A DNA stretch of 13,467 bases from JBCCTX01 sp964652565 (GCA_964652565.1 CAZZEC010000156.1:1-13467); one strand, 5' to 3'. Counted from the stretch's first letter, positions 7,193-13,467 are shown. The notes: a model not told the origin generated them from the letters alone. A program made the numbers and translations.

Positions 7193-7224
7193 TCAACAAA
7201 CCAATAATACTGTTGATTTGTTGA
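7193..7224 (-). repeat. Inverted repeat abutting the ravA start codon
   Basis: Perfect 8-base arms, TCAACAAA (7193-7200) and TTTGTTGA (7217-7224), are separated by 16 bases and fill nearly all of the 39-bp PAS-ravA spacer. On the ravA transcript the stem would end 3 nt before the AUG, where it could limit ribosome access or be melted by translation of the PAS gene. It lacks a terminator U-run. Confidence 0.55.
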
Positions 7225-7228
7225 AGCA

Positions 7229-7741
7229 TCAAACTTTATATGGTCTCATAGTATTGAGCGGAGTGGATTCGTTCTCAAAAGCTATAAAATTAACCAACTC
7301 TTTATCCTCGTTGAAAAGAGGAAATATATCCAGTTCACAAACGTAAGGTTCTCCACTTTTCTTATAATTAAGCACTTTTGCGTGTACGGGCTCGACATCA
7401 ACGAGTGCCTGACTAATTTTTCGCGTATCCGAAGTACTTTTGGGTGTATCGCCCTGTAGAAACCCAGGGTTTTTCCCGATGACCTCAATAGGTGCATAAC
7501 CTGTCATATGTTGAAAACCTGTACTTACCCACTCAATATTCTGCTCAAGTGTAGTAACTATAACAGCTTTATACCGCTTAAGCATGTCTTGGAAATTTAT
7601 TTCCGTATGCCAAGATTTTTCTTCCTGCATAGCTTCAAGCTTGAGGATGTCTCTATGAGGTCCCCAAAAAAAAGGCTTGAAGCCATAGGCTACGTCCCAA
7701 CAAAGTAAAGGATATATTAAAGTTTTTCTTTCGATTTTCAT
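7229..7741 (-). CDS. Single PAS-domain protein, LOV-like but without the photoactive cysteine
   Basis: A small cytoplasmic sensor-type protein of 170 residues. The PAS core runs from KAVIVTT to the end and includes MTGYAPIEVIGKNPGFLQG, then VLNYKKSGEPY and a closing strand (LVNFIAFE). The G(K/R)NxxFLQG and (I/L)NYxKSG signatures are those of LOV-type PAS domains, but the flavin-binding Cys of NCRFLQ is replaced by Pro (NPGFLQ). Photocycle chemistry is therefore not expected; another ligand or protein binding is possible. No kinase, cyclase or DNA-binding domain is attached. I take the ATG at 7741 as start; a TTG at 7756 would add five residues. The gene heads a same-strand cluster with ravA and viaA and could be a regulator of them (inferred). 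Confidence 0.8.
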   Translation of the reverse strand: MKIERKTLIYPLLCWDVAYGFKPFFWGPHRDILKLEAMQEEKSWHTEINFQDMLKRYKAVIVTTLEQNIEWVSTGFQHMTGYAPIEVIGKNPGFLQGDTPKSTSDTRKISQALVDVEPVHAKVLNYKKSGEPYVCELDIFPLFNEDKELVNFIAFENESTPLNTMRPYKV

Positions 7742-7816
7742 AAGAATGTATAACAATACCGGGCTTTTGTTTAAGATATAAATAAATTTAGCCCTTTATA
7801 ATTACTAATATTTAAA

Positions 7817-7847
7817 TAAATATACTATATTTTTTACAATTTTACAA
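7817..7847 (-). promoter_or_regulatory. Candidate Bacteroidota-type promoter for the PAS-ravA-viaA cluster
   Basis: On the minus strand a TTG (7847-7845) is followed after 20 bases by TATATTTA (7824-7817), close to the TAnnTTTG -7 consensus of this phylum. This places the transcript start about 70 bases before the PAS gene ATG. The last base of the box deviates and the region is very AT-rich, so chance occurrence is possible. Confidence 0.35.
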
Positions 7848-7855
7848 CTTCGAGG

Positions 7856-7882
7856 TTGGGATTATAAACTTTATTACTTTTG
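7856..7882 (+). promoter_or_regulatory. Candidate promoter of the MerC-like gene
   Basis: A TACTTTTG box (7875-7882) matches TAnnTTTG exactly, and a TTG lies 16 bases upstream (7856-7858), slightly shorter spacing than usual. The predicted start near 7889 gives a 5' leader of about 65 nt. The palindromic operator at 7878-7898 overlaps the end of the -7 box and the start site. Confidence 0.5.
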
Positions 7883-7898
7883 CAACCGCATTGCAAAA
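7878..7898. promoter_or_regulatory. Palindromic operator overlapping the MerC gene promoter
   Basis: Perfect 8-base arms TTTTGCAA (7878-7885) and TTGCAAAA (7891-7898) flank 5 bases. Size and symmetry suit a dimeric repressor of the Fur/Zur family, and the position over the -7 box and start site is that of a repressor site. The regulator is inferred from the MerC-like product and is not encoded in this window. Confidence 0.6.
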
Positions 7899-7906
7899 AT
7901 AAAAAA

Positions 7907-7922
7907 GTTGCTAATTTGCAAC
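7907..7922. promoter_or_regulatory. Second GTTGC/GCAAC palindrome downstream of the MerC promoter
   Basis: GTTGC (7907-7911) and GCAAC (7918-7922) flank six A/T bases. It repeats the TTGC/GCAA half-sites of the first operator, with centres about 27 bp apart, so it could be a second site for the same dimeric regulator. A leader-RNA stem is an alternative. Confidence 0.5.
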
Positions 7923-7954
7923 ACTCAATTAATCTTATACGTTAGGCTATAAGC

Positions 7955-8356
7955 ATGAGGAAAAAATTATTAGCATTTAATTGGGATTTTTTAGGTATCA
8001 CAACTTCACTTCTTTGTGCAGTACATTGTGCCATTCTACCGATCCTAGCCACCTTATCTGTATTCAGTACGGGTATATTCGTTGATGATCATTTTTTCGA
8101 GACATTTATGATACTCATGGCAATCGTCATTGCTTCTATATCATTGATCAATGGCTATATAAAAGTACACAAGAGTATTTTACCTGTCATCATTTTCACT
8201 TCCGCTGTATTTATTATGCTACTGGGTCATTTTCTATTTACTGAAGATCTCTCTCACGTTATCAATGCAATAGGTGGGGTATGTATAGCAATAGCTCACT
8301 GGATAAACTGGAAGAAGTTGCGAAGAAACGCATGTAAGATATCTACACCAGCTTAA
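7955..8356 (+). CDS. MerC-domain inner-membrane protein
   Basis: A small integral membrane protein of 133 residues with about four hydrophobic segments (roughly 12-35, 47-68, 74-93 and 96-115). The opening pattern, DFLGITTSLLCAVHCAILPI with the Cys and His in the first membrane segment, is the MerC-family signature. MerC is a mercuric-ion transporter in mer operons, but chromosomal Bacteroidota relatives without merA or merR nearby probably handle another metal. The promoter carries two palindromes suited to a Fur/Zur-type repressor, which points to control by metal availability (inferred). No mercury-resistance gene is present. The start is the first ATG after the operators; the upstream sequence has no clear Shine-Dalgarno, as is common in this phylum. 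Confidence 0.82.
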   Translation: MRKKLLAFNWDFLGITTSLLCAVHCAILPILATLSVFSTGIFVDDHFFETFMILMAIVIASISLINGYIKVHKSILPVIIFTSAVFIMLLGHFLFTEDLSHVINAIGGVCIAIAHWINWKKLRRNACKISTPA

Positions 8357-8421
8357 TAATTTCTATATTCATCATTATATCCTGTCAAAGATCGATTACT
8401 GATCAATTAACACCTTTTCTT

Positions 8422-8429
8422 TATATTTG
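8422..8429 (+). promoter_or_regulatory. -7 box for the M28 peptidase gene
   Basis: TATATTTG matches the TAnnTTTG consensus exactly. It ends 16 bp before the first ATG of the peptidase gene, giving a very short leader. No clear TTG -33 element is found at the expected distance. Confidence 0.45.
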
Positions 8430-8445
8430 TTATTGAGTAAAGAAA

Positions 8446-9690
8446 ATGCATATGAGATTTATTGTAACACTATTTTTTATACTACCGAGCTTTTTTATAC
8501 CTATCTGTAAGAGTCAAGATATTGACTACTCGGTACAAGATATTCAGGTTGATATCATCTATCTTGCATCAGATGTATTACAAGGAAGAGAGCCTGGAAC
8601 CGAAGGAGAGAATCTGGCAGCTACATATATTGCCAGAAGATATAGCGAAATAGGTCTTACACCCTTAAAAGAGGATGCATCCTGGTTTCAAACGTTTGAT
8701 TTTACATTTAATAACAATCCTCATGCTGCTCCTGGAAGTGGAGAAGCTCGTACTGCCAGAAACGTTATTGGCTACATAGACAATGGAGCGTCTCATACGG
8801 TAATCATTGGCGCACATTACGATCATCTGGGTTATGGAAAATTTGGCTCCAGACATGTAGGGGATGAAGCTATACACAACGGTGCTGATGATAATGCCAG
8901 TGGTATTGCAGCTATGCTTTATGTAGCAGAGCAACTTGTGAAAGGAGATGCAAAGCGTAATAATTATCTGTTTATTGCTTTCTCAGCAGAGGAAATGGGA
9001 CTTTATGGATCCAAATACTTTGTCAACAATCCATGGCTTAATTTGGAAGAAGTAAATTATATGCTCAATATGGATATGGTTGGGAGATTGAATGAAGATA
9101 AGGTGTTGGTTATAAATGGTGTTGGAACGTCTCCATCCTGGGAAAAAGCAGTAAATGCCATTAAAGTAGCTGACATCAGCCCTAAGACGACGCAATCTGG
9201 CATTGGTCCCTCCGATCACACCTCTTTTTACCTAAAAGATATTCCTGTTCTTCATTTTTTTACAGGCCAGCATACAGATTACCACAAACCCGAAGATGAT
9301 AGCTATCTCATCAATTTTCAAGGAGTAAAAGACGTTGGAGATTTTATGCTAGCGTTGATTGAAAATGTTCAATCTGATACATCCTTAACATTTACAAAAA
9401 CGAAAGATGAAAGTGAATCAAGACAGGTCTCAAAATTCAAAGTATCATTAGGCGTAATGCCTGACTATGTCCACGAAGGGAAGGGTATGAGAATTGATGC
9501 AGTGCTAGATGATAGACCTGCGAAACAGGGTGGAATTATGGATGGTGATGTAGTAATCAAAATTGGAGAATATGAAGTTACAGATATTTACTCTTATATG
9601 GATGCTTTGAGTAAATATGAAATTGGTGATACAGTTAACATTGTTGTTAAAAGAGGAGAAGAAACCCTCGAAAAGCAGGTAACGTTTTAG
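8446..9690 (+). CDS. Exported M28-family zinc metallopeptidase with C-terminal PDZ domain
   Basis: A di-zinc aminopeptidase-type hydrolase, probably periplasmic or cell-surface. Residues 1-24 form a signal peptide (FFILPSFFIPICKSQ). The M28 catalytic domain follows with all its expected ligands: H124 in GAHYDHLGYG, the Asp pair 148-149 in GADDNASG, E182-E183 in FSAEEMGLYGS (catalytic base and ligand), D210 in LNMDMVGR, and H280 in HTDYHKPEDD. A PDZ-like domain covers about 330-414 (GVMPDYVHEGKGMRID, then GGIMDGDVVIKIGEYEV). This M28-PDZ arrangement is common in Bacteroidota. Two ATGs six bases apart (8446 and 8452) could both start it. An unrelated-looking cluster follows 13 bp downstream, so read-through transcription is possible. 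Substrate unknown; peptide turnover is the default assumption. Confidence 0.93.
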   Translation: MHMRFIVTLFFILPSFFIPICKSQDIDYSVQDIQVDIIYLASDVLQGREPGTEGENLAATYIARRYSEIGLTPLKEDASWFQTFDFTFNNNPHAAPGSGEARTARNVIGYIDNGASHTVIIGAHYDHLGYGKFGSRHVGDEAIHNGADDNASGIAAMLYVAEQLVKGDAKRNNYLFIAFSAEEMGLYGSKYFVNNPWLNLEEVNYMLNMDMVGRLNEDKVLVINGVGTSPSWEKAVNAIKVADISPKTTQSGIGPSDHTSFYLKDIPVLHFFTGQHTDYHKPEDDSYLINFQGVKDVGDFMLALIENVQSDTSLTFTKTKDESESRQVSKFKVSLGVMPDYVHEGKGMRIDAVLDDRPAKQGGIMDGDVVIKIGEYEVTDIYSYMDALSKYEIGDTVNIVVKRGEETLEKQVTF

Positions 9691-9703
9691 ATTTGAAACA
9701 TCT

Positions 9704-10513
9704 ATGCAATACACCACTATACAACAAGTATTTGATACCTTAGACAGGGCATCGGAAATTATTATTTCTGCTGCCGGAGAAGATGGTATTGTCAGTAGAC
9801 GAGATATTCGAACTACACTTACTGCACTTTCTGGCTTCCAGCAGGCATTAGTTGATTCATTGTATAGATATATAGACCGAATAGATAACTCATCTGGTGC
9901 CAGAGTTACAAAAGTAGATGTTTTAAATGTGATTACACTTATCAAAAAGGATATCATTGCTCAATTTGAGATAGATCCTAACGGTTTATCTTTTGAAGAA
10001 GAAGAGCGAATATCTACCCTTGGACCGTTAGCCATTCAAATCGCTCAAAATCTTAAACGAGCTGCACAAGAAGTATATGAACCTGAGTCAGATTCATTGC
10101 TAGATCAACTCGAATCTCTTTCACAAGGTCTTTTCTTCGACGACTTTGGATCTGAAAGTAGTGAGCGCTTCGAGACATTCTTTCAAGAAAGTAACTTGTT
10201 GAGATTAACTGAACTTGACTTCATACAAGCGTTAGGGCTAGACCCTACCAATCCTTCAGAAGCCATAGCAAGATTTGAACCTGCATTCGAATACTTTGAT
10301 AGACTCATTGGACTTACAGAAGCTGTTGATCCAGAACTAGCTGAAAGGGCTATCGAATTAGTAGATCTAATGAAACGTGCACTGAGGAGTATTCACGTCA
10401 TCATTCAGGGATTGGACCAGCCGGGGGTAGATCCTGTACATCCAGTATATGTAGTGGGTCTTGATAGAGAGAATAATATTACAGGATTGCGATCTTCTGT
10501 CGTTTGGACTTAG
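9704..10513 (+). CDS. Protein with C-terminal nuclease A inhibitor (NuiA)-like domain
   Basis: An acidic, cytoplasmic-looking protein of 269 residues without signal peptide or membrane segment. The C-terminal part (about 131-269) resembles the NuiA fold family, inhibitors of the sugar-nonspecific nuclease NucA. It opens with SLLDQLESLSQGLFF, close to the NuiA start (EQLKQASDGLLFM), and closes with HPVYVVG, then NNITGLRSSVVWT, like the NuiA ending (VYVIG, NLAGISTKVVET). The middle is more diverged and the final EVET-type end is VVWT here. Residues 1-110 are helical with two degenerate EF-hand-like loops (AAGEDGIVSRRD and IDNSSGARVTKVD); their calcium binding is doubtful. The comparison is from memory of the Anabaena protein and not a search. 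It leads the MoaD-like/XdhC cluster by 22 bp, an unexpected partnership. Confidence 0.6.
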   Translation: MQYTTIQQVFDTLDRASEIIISAAGEDGIVSRRDIRTTLTALSGFQQALVDSLYRYIDRIDNSSGARVTKVDVLNVITLIKKDIIAQFEIDPNGLSFEEEERISTLGPLAIQIAQNLKRAAQEVYEPESDSLLDQLESLSQGLFFDDFGSESSERFETFFQESNLLRLTELDFIQALGLDPTNPSEAIARFEPAFEYFDRLIGLTEAVDPELAERAIELVDLMKRALRSIHVIIQGLDQPGVDPVHPVYVVGLDRENNITGLRSSVVWT

Positions 10514-10535
10514 TAGAAGAAGGATATACATTATT

Positions 10536-10808
10536 ATGCCAAAAGTAAATTTTACTTCTGCCTTAAAACGATTTTTCCCACAATTGAAAGAAATACAGGT
10601 TGAGGCAGAAAACCTACAGGATGTATTATACCAATTAGAAGCGTCTTTTCCTGGACTTAAGGATTATATTGTTGATGAATCTGGTGTGCTTCGACAGCAT
10701 GTGAATATATTCATCAACGGCGAACTCTTACACAAAACAGATAAACTGGATATATCCATATCACAAACGGATGAGATATTCATTCTACAGGCTTTATCTG
10801 GAGGTTAA
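10536..10808 (+). CDS. MoaD/ThiS-family ubiquitin-like sulfur carrier
   Basis: A 90-residue beta-grasp protein that ends in ALSGG. The C-terminal diglycine is the site that MoeB/ThiF-type enzymes adenylate and convert to a thiocarboxylate in molybdopterin or thiamine synthesis. The RQHVNIFINGELL and DEIFILQALSGG segments are typical of a MoaD-like subgroup. The ATG at 10536 is chosen because it starts the conserved domain, follows an AAGGA-like purine stretch by about 12 bp, and avoids overlap with the previous gene; a longer reading from 10461 would overlap that gene. XdhC follows 12 bp later, which favours a molybdenum-cofactor role over thiamine. No activating E1-like enzyme or MoaE is in the window, so its exact acceptor is unknown. 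Confidence 0.88.
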   Translation: MPKVNFTSALKRFFPQLKEIQVEAENLQDVLYQLEASFPGLKDYIVDESGVLRQHVNIFINGELLHKTDKLDISISQTDEIFILQALSGG

Positions 10809-10820
10809 TTTTATATTACA

Positions 10821-11852
10821 ATGCTAGATATATTTAAGGAATTACAGGATTGGGTAACTCAGGGTAAAAAGATTGCATTGGCTACAGTTGTCAAGACCTG
10901 GGGGTCAGCTCCCAGAAAAGTTGGAGCAGTAATGGCGATCTCTGAAGATATGGATATGTTAGGTTCTGTAAGCGGGGGATGTATTGAAGGTGCAGTCATA
11001 CAAGAAGCCCAAAAGATCATGGAAACGGGTATACCAAAGGTTCTTTCTTTTGGTGTGGCGGATGAAGAAGCGTGGGAAGTAGGATTGAGTTGCGGAGGTG
11101 AAATACATGTATTTATAGCTCCTTTTTTATCCATGAAAGATGAACTTCAAAAAAAAATATGGGAAGACATCCAACGCTCTATTCAACATAATGAAGGAGT
11201 CGTCTGGTTACAACGGATGTCGGAAGATCTCCCTCAGCATATGTTGGTTCATCCCGATGGGACAAACATTGGAAGCGTAACTGACCTTACTTTGATTAAT
11301 GCTGCGCAAACAGCGTTTCTTCAACGCAAAAATCAGGTGATTACACATCATCATACGAAATATTTTGCACATGTCTTTCCAAGAAAAAGCCAGATCATCA
11401 TAATTGGGGCTACACATATTACCACACACCTGATAGAATTAGCTCATCCATTTGGATTCGAAACGCATGTGATTGATCCCAGAGGTCTTTTCACTCAAAA
11501 GACTCAATTTCCTACTCAACCTCATAACATGTATAGACAATGGCCTGAGGAAATACTTAAAGACTTTCATTTTGACGCCTATACCTACGCAGTTACCCTT
11601 ACCCATGACCCCAAAATTGACGATCAGGCATTACAAATCCTTTTACGTGCTGATGTCGCTTATATTGGAGCATTAGGTGGAAAGAAAACAAATAAGAAAC
11701 GCATGCAAAGACTTAAAGATGCTGGATTTGGAGACGCAGAGATAGAGAGAATCCATGCTCCCATAGGTCTGGATATCAATGCCCAGTCCGCGCAGGAAAT
11801 AGCTTTGTCGATTATTGCAGAGATCATTCAGGTGAAGAACTTCTACCTGTAA
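10821..11852 (+). CDS. xdhC: XdhC/CoxI-family molybdenum cofactor maturation protein
   Basis: XdhC binds molybdenum cofactor, protects it during sulfuration and delivers it to xanthine dehydrogenase-type hydroxylases in the cytoplasm. This 343-residue protein has the full two-part architecture. The N-terminal XdhC/CoxI domain (about 10-100) carries GSVSGGCIEG at 48-57 and GLSCGGEIHVFI at 88-99. The C-terminal Rossmann-like domain (about 188-340) begins QIIIIGATHIT and contains VTLTHDPKID, YIGALGGKK and HAPIGLDINAQSAQEIA. The conserved cysteines (C54 and C91) are present. It forms a tight cluster with the MoaD-like gene. No hydroxylase subunit or MocA-like nucleotidyltransferase is near; the next gene is convergent. 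It could serve a molybdoenzyme encoded elsewhere. Confidence 0.93.
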   Translation: MLDIFKELQDWVTQGKKIALATVVKTWGSAPRKVGAVMAISEDMDMLGSVSGGCIEGAVIQEAQKIMETGIPKVLSFGVADEEAWEVGLSCGGEIHVFIAPFLSMKDELQKKIWEDIQRSIQHNEGVVWLQRMSEDLPQHMLVHPDGTNIGSVTDLTLINAAQTAFLQRKNQVITHHHTKYFAHVFPRKSQIIIIGATHITTHLIELAHPFGFETHVIDPRGLFTQKTQFPTQPHNMYRQWPEEILKDFHFDAYTYAVTLTHDPKIDDQALQILLRADVAYIGALGGKKTNKKRMQRLKDAGFGDAEIERIHAPIGLDINAQSAQEIALSIIAEIIQVKNFYL

Positions 11853-11855
11853 GCA

Positions 11856-12707
11856 TCAATTAAACTTCCAGTTTACAGTAAGGGTCTGCGTGCTATGACT
11901 CATTGACTCCATTGATGTACCGGAAACCGCTTGATAGCCAATGCCTTTTCGATAGAAACCTCCAATTTCTAATCTTTGAAGAAGGGTAACACTTAATCCC
12001 GCCTCCAGAAAAAACCGCTGTCGAAACCCATTCTTTAATCTAATGCTGTCATAGTAATAATCCCAATTAAATAGATTTGTAAAGCCTTCATAAGGTTCGT
12101 CACCTGCATGTATTATTATAGGGTCTACACCTTCATTTATTCTCATAAATGACTGAGTACCTCCCATGGATAAAAAATTGTCATATGTAAACCCAGCATT
12201 GGTTCCTATCCCTCCATAAAAAGTAACCCACTTCAAGGGAAAATACTTTTGAATAGAAAAATCCAGACCCAATTCATTTCCACCAGACGTAAAACCAAAA
12301 TAATCACATCTAGTAGATTCCCTACATCCATTAGTGCTTTTGTAGCTATCCAGATATGAATATTTCTCATAGTAGTTACCCGTATGATATACATTTATAT
12401 TGAACGCCAATCTTTTGAGTAAGGCAGACTCAATGGTAACACCCGCTCTGACTGTATGAGTGTTCCAGTTATCTGGGTGTAAGGTATGTCCATCAAAATT
12501 TAATCCCTTTACTATATCCGACAGATCCTCGTGTGCCATCGACACAAAATACTCATGATTGTCATGGTTGATTTGTTCCATGTTCCTGGATACGGAAAGG
12601 CTTAATTTTGAAATTCTCCACTTTTTTAAGGGCTTAACTTCGTTGGATTGCGCTACACATGCAAGGTTCATATATAGGCACAATACTGAAAGGCTGATAT
12701 ATTTCAT
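11856..12707 (-). CDS. Putative outer-membrane beta-barrel protein, function unknown
   Basis: I do not recognise a specific family. The 283-residue product has a signal peptide (about 1-20, LCLYMNLACVAQ). The rest alternates polar and hydrophobic residues in short strands rich in Tyr, Phe, Gly and Asn, and ends TLTVNWKFN, an aromatic-terminated last strand typical of barrel proteins inserted by BAM. A seven-residue loop bounded by Cys128 and Cys134 could be a disulfide in an external loop. Bacteroidota encode many such small barrel proteins of about 200-300 residues, often with structural or porin-like roles. The ATG at 12707 begins the signal peptide. Its stop lies 3 bp from the xdhC stop on the other strand, with no visible terminator between them. 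Confidence 0.7.
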   Translation of the reverse strand: MKYISLSVLCLYMNLACVAQSNEVKPLKKWRISKLSLSVSRNMEQINHDNHEYFVSMAHEDLSDIVKGLNFDGHTLHPDNWNTHTVRAGVTIESALLKRLAFNINVYHTGNYYEKYSYLDSYKSTNGCRESTRCDYFGFTSGGNELGLDFSIQKYFPLKWVTFYGGIGTNAGFTYDNFLSMGGTQSFMRINEGVDPIIIHAGDEPYEGFTNLFNWDYYYDSIRLKNGFRQRFFLEAGLSVTLLQRLEIGGFYRKGIGYQAVSGTSMESMSHSTQTLTVNWKFN

Positions 12708-13018
12708 TTAGGTAATAATAAATGGGTTAATTTTATCATTCTAAATTTAAAAACCCATATAGTGTAGTTAAATACAAAAAGAATTACCTAGACAATATCC
12801 TTAACCTTACTTTATAACTTTTTTATTATTCATTACTTCGTAAAAAGTATTTAGCAAAGAAGTTGGTAAGCGCATATCTAATCGACCTACTTAAGTACAA
12901 TAATCAACAAGCGATAACAAAATAATTCTTAAGCATCAGTAAGGGTTGTAATGATAGGTTCTATTGAGGATATGATACAGAAGGATAGTGAAAAGTTGCA
13001 GGTGGGAGATAATTTTTT
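12708..13018. other. AT-rich intergenic region without a recognised gene
   Basis: This 311-bp spacer lies between the beta-barrel gene and the 3' end of sufU, both on the minus strand. I see no RNA gene or convincing ORF. It must hold the barrel gene promoter, but no exact TAnnTTTG box was found; TAAATTTA on the minus strand near 12741-12748 is the nearest. A dyad at 12722-12758 is its only clear structure. Confidence 0.5.
12722..12758. repeat. Dyad symmetry upstream of the beta-barrel gene
   Basis: ATGGGTT (12722-12728) and AACCCAT (12752-12758) are inverted repeats separated by 23 AT-rich bases that can extend the stem imperfectly. It lies 15 bp upstream of the barrel gene start, so it may be an operator or a 5'-leader stem. 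It could also end transcription from sufU. Confidence 0.35.
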
Positions 13019-13462
13019 CTACTTTTTAAGAAATCTGTGCAGTTCATCCCAGCTCAGAGTAGCGCATTTGATTCTTGAGGGATAATTCTTTGCTACAGCA
13101 AATGCATCAAATTCCGTAGGTATCTTTTGTATAATTTCTAAGCTTTCTTTACGACCTTCAGGTAGTACTTCATGGTAAAAGGTGTGTATCAACTTCTTTA
13201 CATATTCTAATGGATGTCCTTCCAGTAAAGAGACTAATACTGAGGTAGAGGCTTTGGATATGGCACATCCGTATCCATAGAAATGTGCATGATTAATGAT
13301 ATGACGCTCATCGACATCCAGATATAGGGTGAATTGATCCCCACACAACTGATTATATGCTTCTAAGATATAGGTGGATTGCTCTCGTTTTTCGAAATGA
13401 TAAGGGTTAGCATTGTGTTGAAGAATAACAGGATGATATAATCCAGAGGCATTGCGATTCAT
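13019..13462 (-). CDS. sufU: SufU-type iron-sulfur cluster scaffold/sulfur acceptor
   Basis: A cytoplasmic protein of the SUF system that accepts sulfur from the cysteine desulfurase SufS. The 147-residue product has the family layout: LYHPVILQHNANPYHF at the N-terminus, NQLCGDQ with Cys40 and Asp42, GYGCAISKAS with Cys66, and IKCATLSWDEL with Cys133. The roughly 20-residue insertion before the last Cys (around EGRKESLEIIQKIPTEFDAF) separates SufU from IscU. The usual NPLCGD is NQLCGD here, a minor change. The ATG at 13462 gives a normal length, but only five bases lie upstream, so a longer start cannot be excluded. sufS and other suf genes, if linked, would lie beyond the right edge upstream of it; none follows downstream within the window. 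Confidence 0.93.
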   Translation of the reverse strand: MNRNASGLYHPVILQHNANPYHFEKREQSTYILEAYNQLCGDQFTLYLDVDERHIINHAHFYGYGCAISKASTSVLVSLLEGHPLEYVKKLIHTFYHEVLPEGRKESLEIIQKIPTEFDAFAVAKNYPSRIKCATLSWDELHRFLKK

Positions 13463-13467
13463 ACGAA

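Noticed and set aside
7955..8356. Mercury-resistance locus
   Set aside because: The product is MerC-like, but there is no merR, merA, merP or merT nearby, and the promoter carries palindromes unlike the MerR operator.
10461..10808. Longer 115-residue start for the MoaD-like protein
   Set aside because: It would need a non-ATG start inside the preceding gene and add 25 residues unlike the family; the ATG at 10536 fits the domain start.
12951..13085. Small plus-strand ORF of about 44 codons starting ATGATAGG
   Set aside because: Most of it is antisense to the sufU coding end and it has no recognisable product or promoter.

Overview
The window reads as part of a Bacteroidota genome, probably a metagenome-assembled one. 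The evidence is a TonB-dependent receptor with a CarboxypepD_reg-like front domain, low-GC intergenic DNA with TAnnTTTG-type -7 boxes, weak Shine-Dalgarno signals, a SufU protein typical of the phylum, and a run of 10 N joining two contigs. A Saprospiria-like origin is only a guess.

Layout. Positions 1-1827 (minus) hold a histidine-rich membrane or periplasmic protein followed by a metal-type TonB-dependent receptor that runs off the left edge. A di-heme c-type cytochrome of the RoxA/MauG type (2068-3519, plus) faces away from them. The convergent space 3520-3921 holds two degenerate tandem arrays, one of 7-bp and one of 8-bp units. Both occur twice, on either side of the N gap, together with a second, synonymously diverged copy of the 3' end of viaA. 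Positions 7741-3922 (minus) form a three-gene cluster: a LOV-like PAS protein without the photoactive cysteine, the MoxR-type AAA+ ATPase RavA, and its VWA partner ViaA. Inverted repeats lie at both gene junctions.

From 7850 onward, a MerC-like membrane protein is preceded by two GCAA/TTGC palindromes, one overlapping its predicted promoter, which suggests a Fur/Zur-type repressor. An exported M28 metallopeptidase with a PDZ domain follows. Next comes a tight cluster (9704-11852) of a protein whose C-terminal half resembles cyanobacterial nuclease A inhibitor (NuiA), a MoaD-like ubiquitin-fold protein ending in GG, and an XdhC/CoxI-family protein. A small outer-membrane beta-barrel protein converges on xdhC with 3 bp between the stops. 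SufU, the Fe-S scaffold, closes the right edge.

How the genes work together. Several clusters concern metals and cofactors: metal import (His-rich/TonB), MerC under a metal-type operator, molybdenum cofactor sulfuration/delivery (MoaD-like/XdhC), Fe-S assembly (SufU) and heme redox (cytochrome). RavA-ViaA is an AAA+/VWA pair that acts on respiratory Fe-S enzymes in E. coli. I see no CRISPR array, insertion sequence, tRNA, rRNA or integrase. The least described items are the PAS-RavA-ViaA cluster with its junction hairpins, the NuiA-like gene beside MoaD/XdhC, and the paired 7/8-bp arrays that run through the viaA stop codon.
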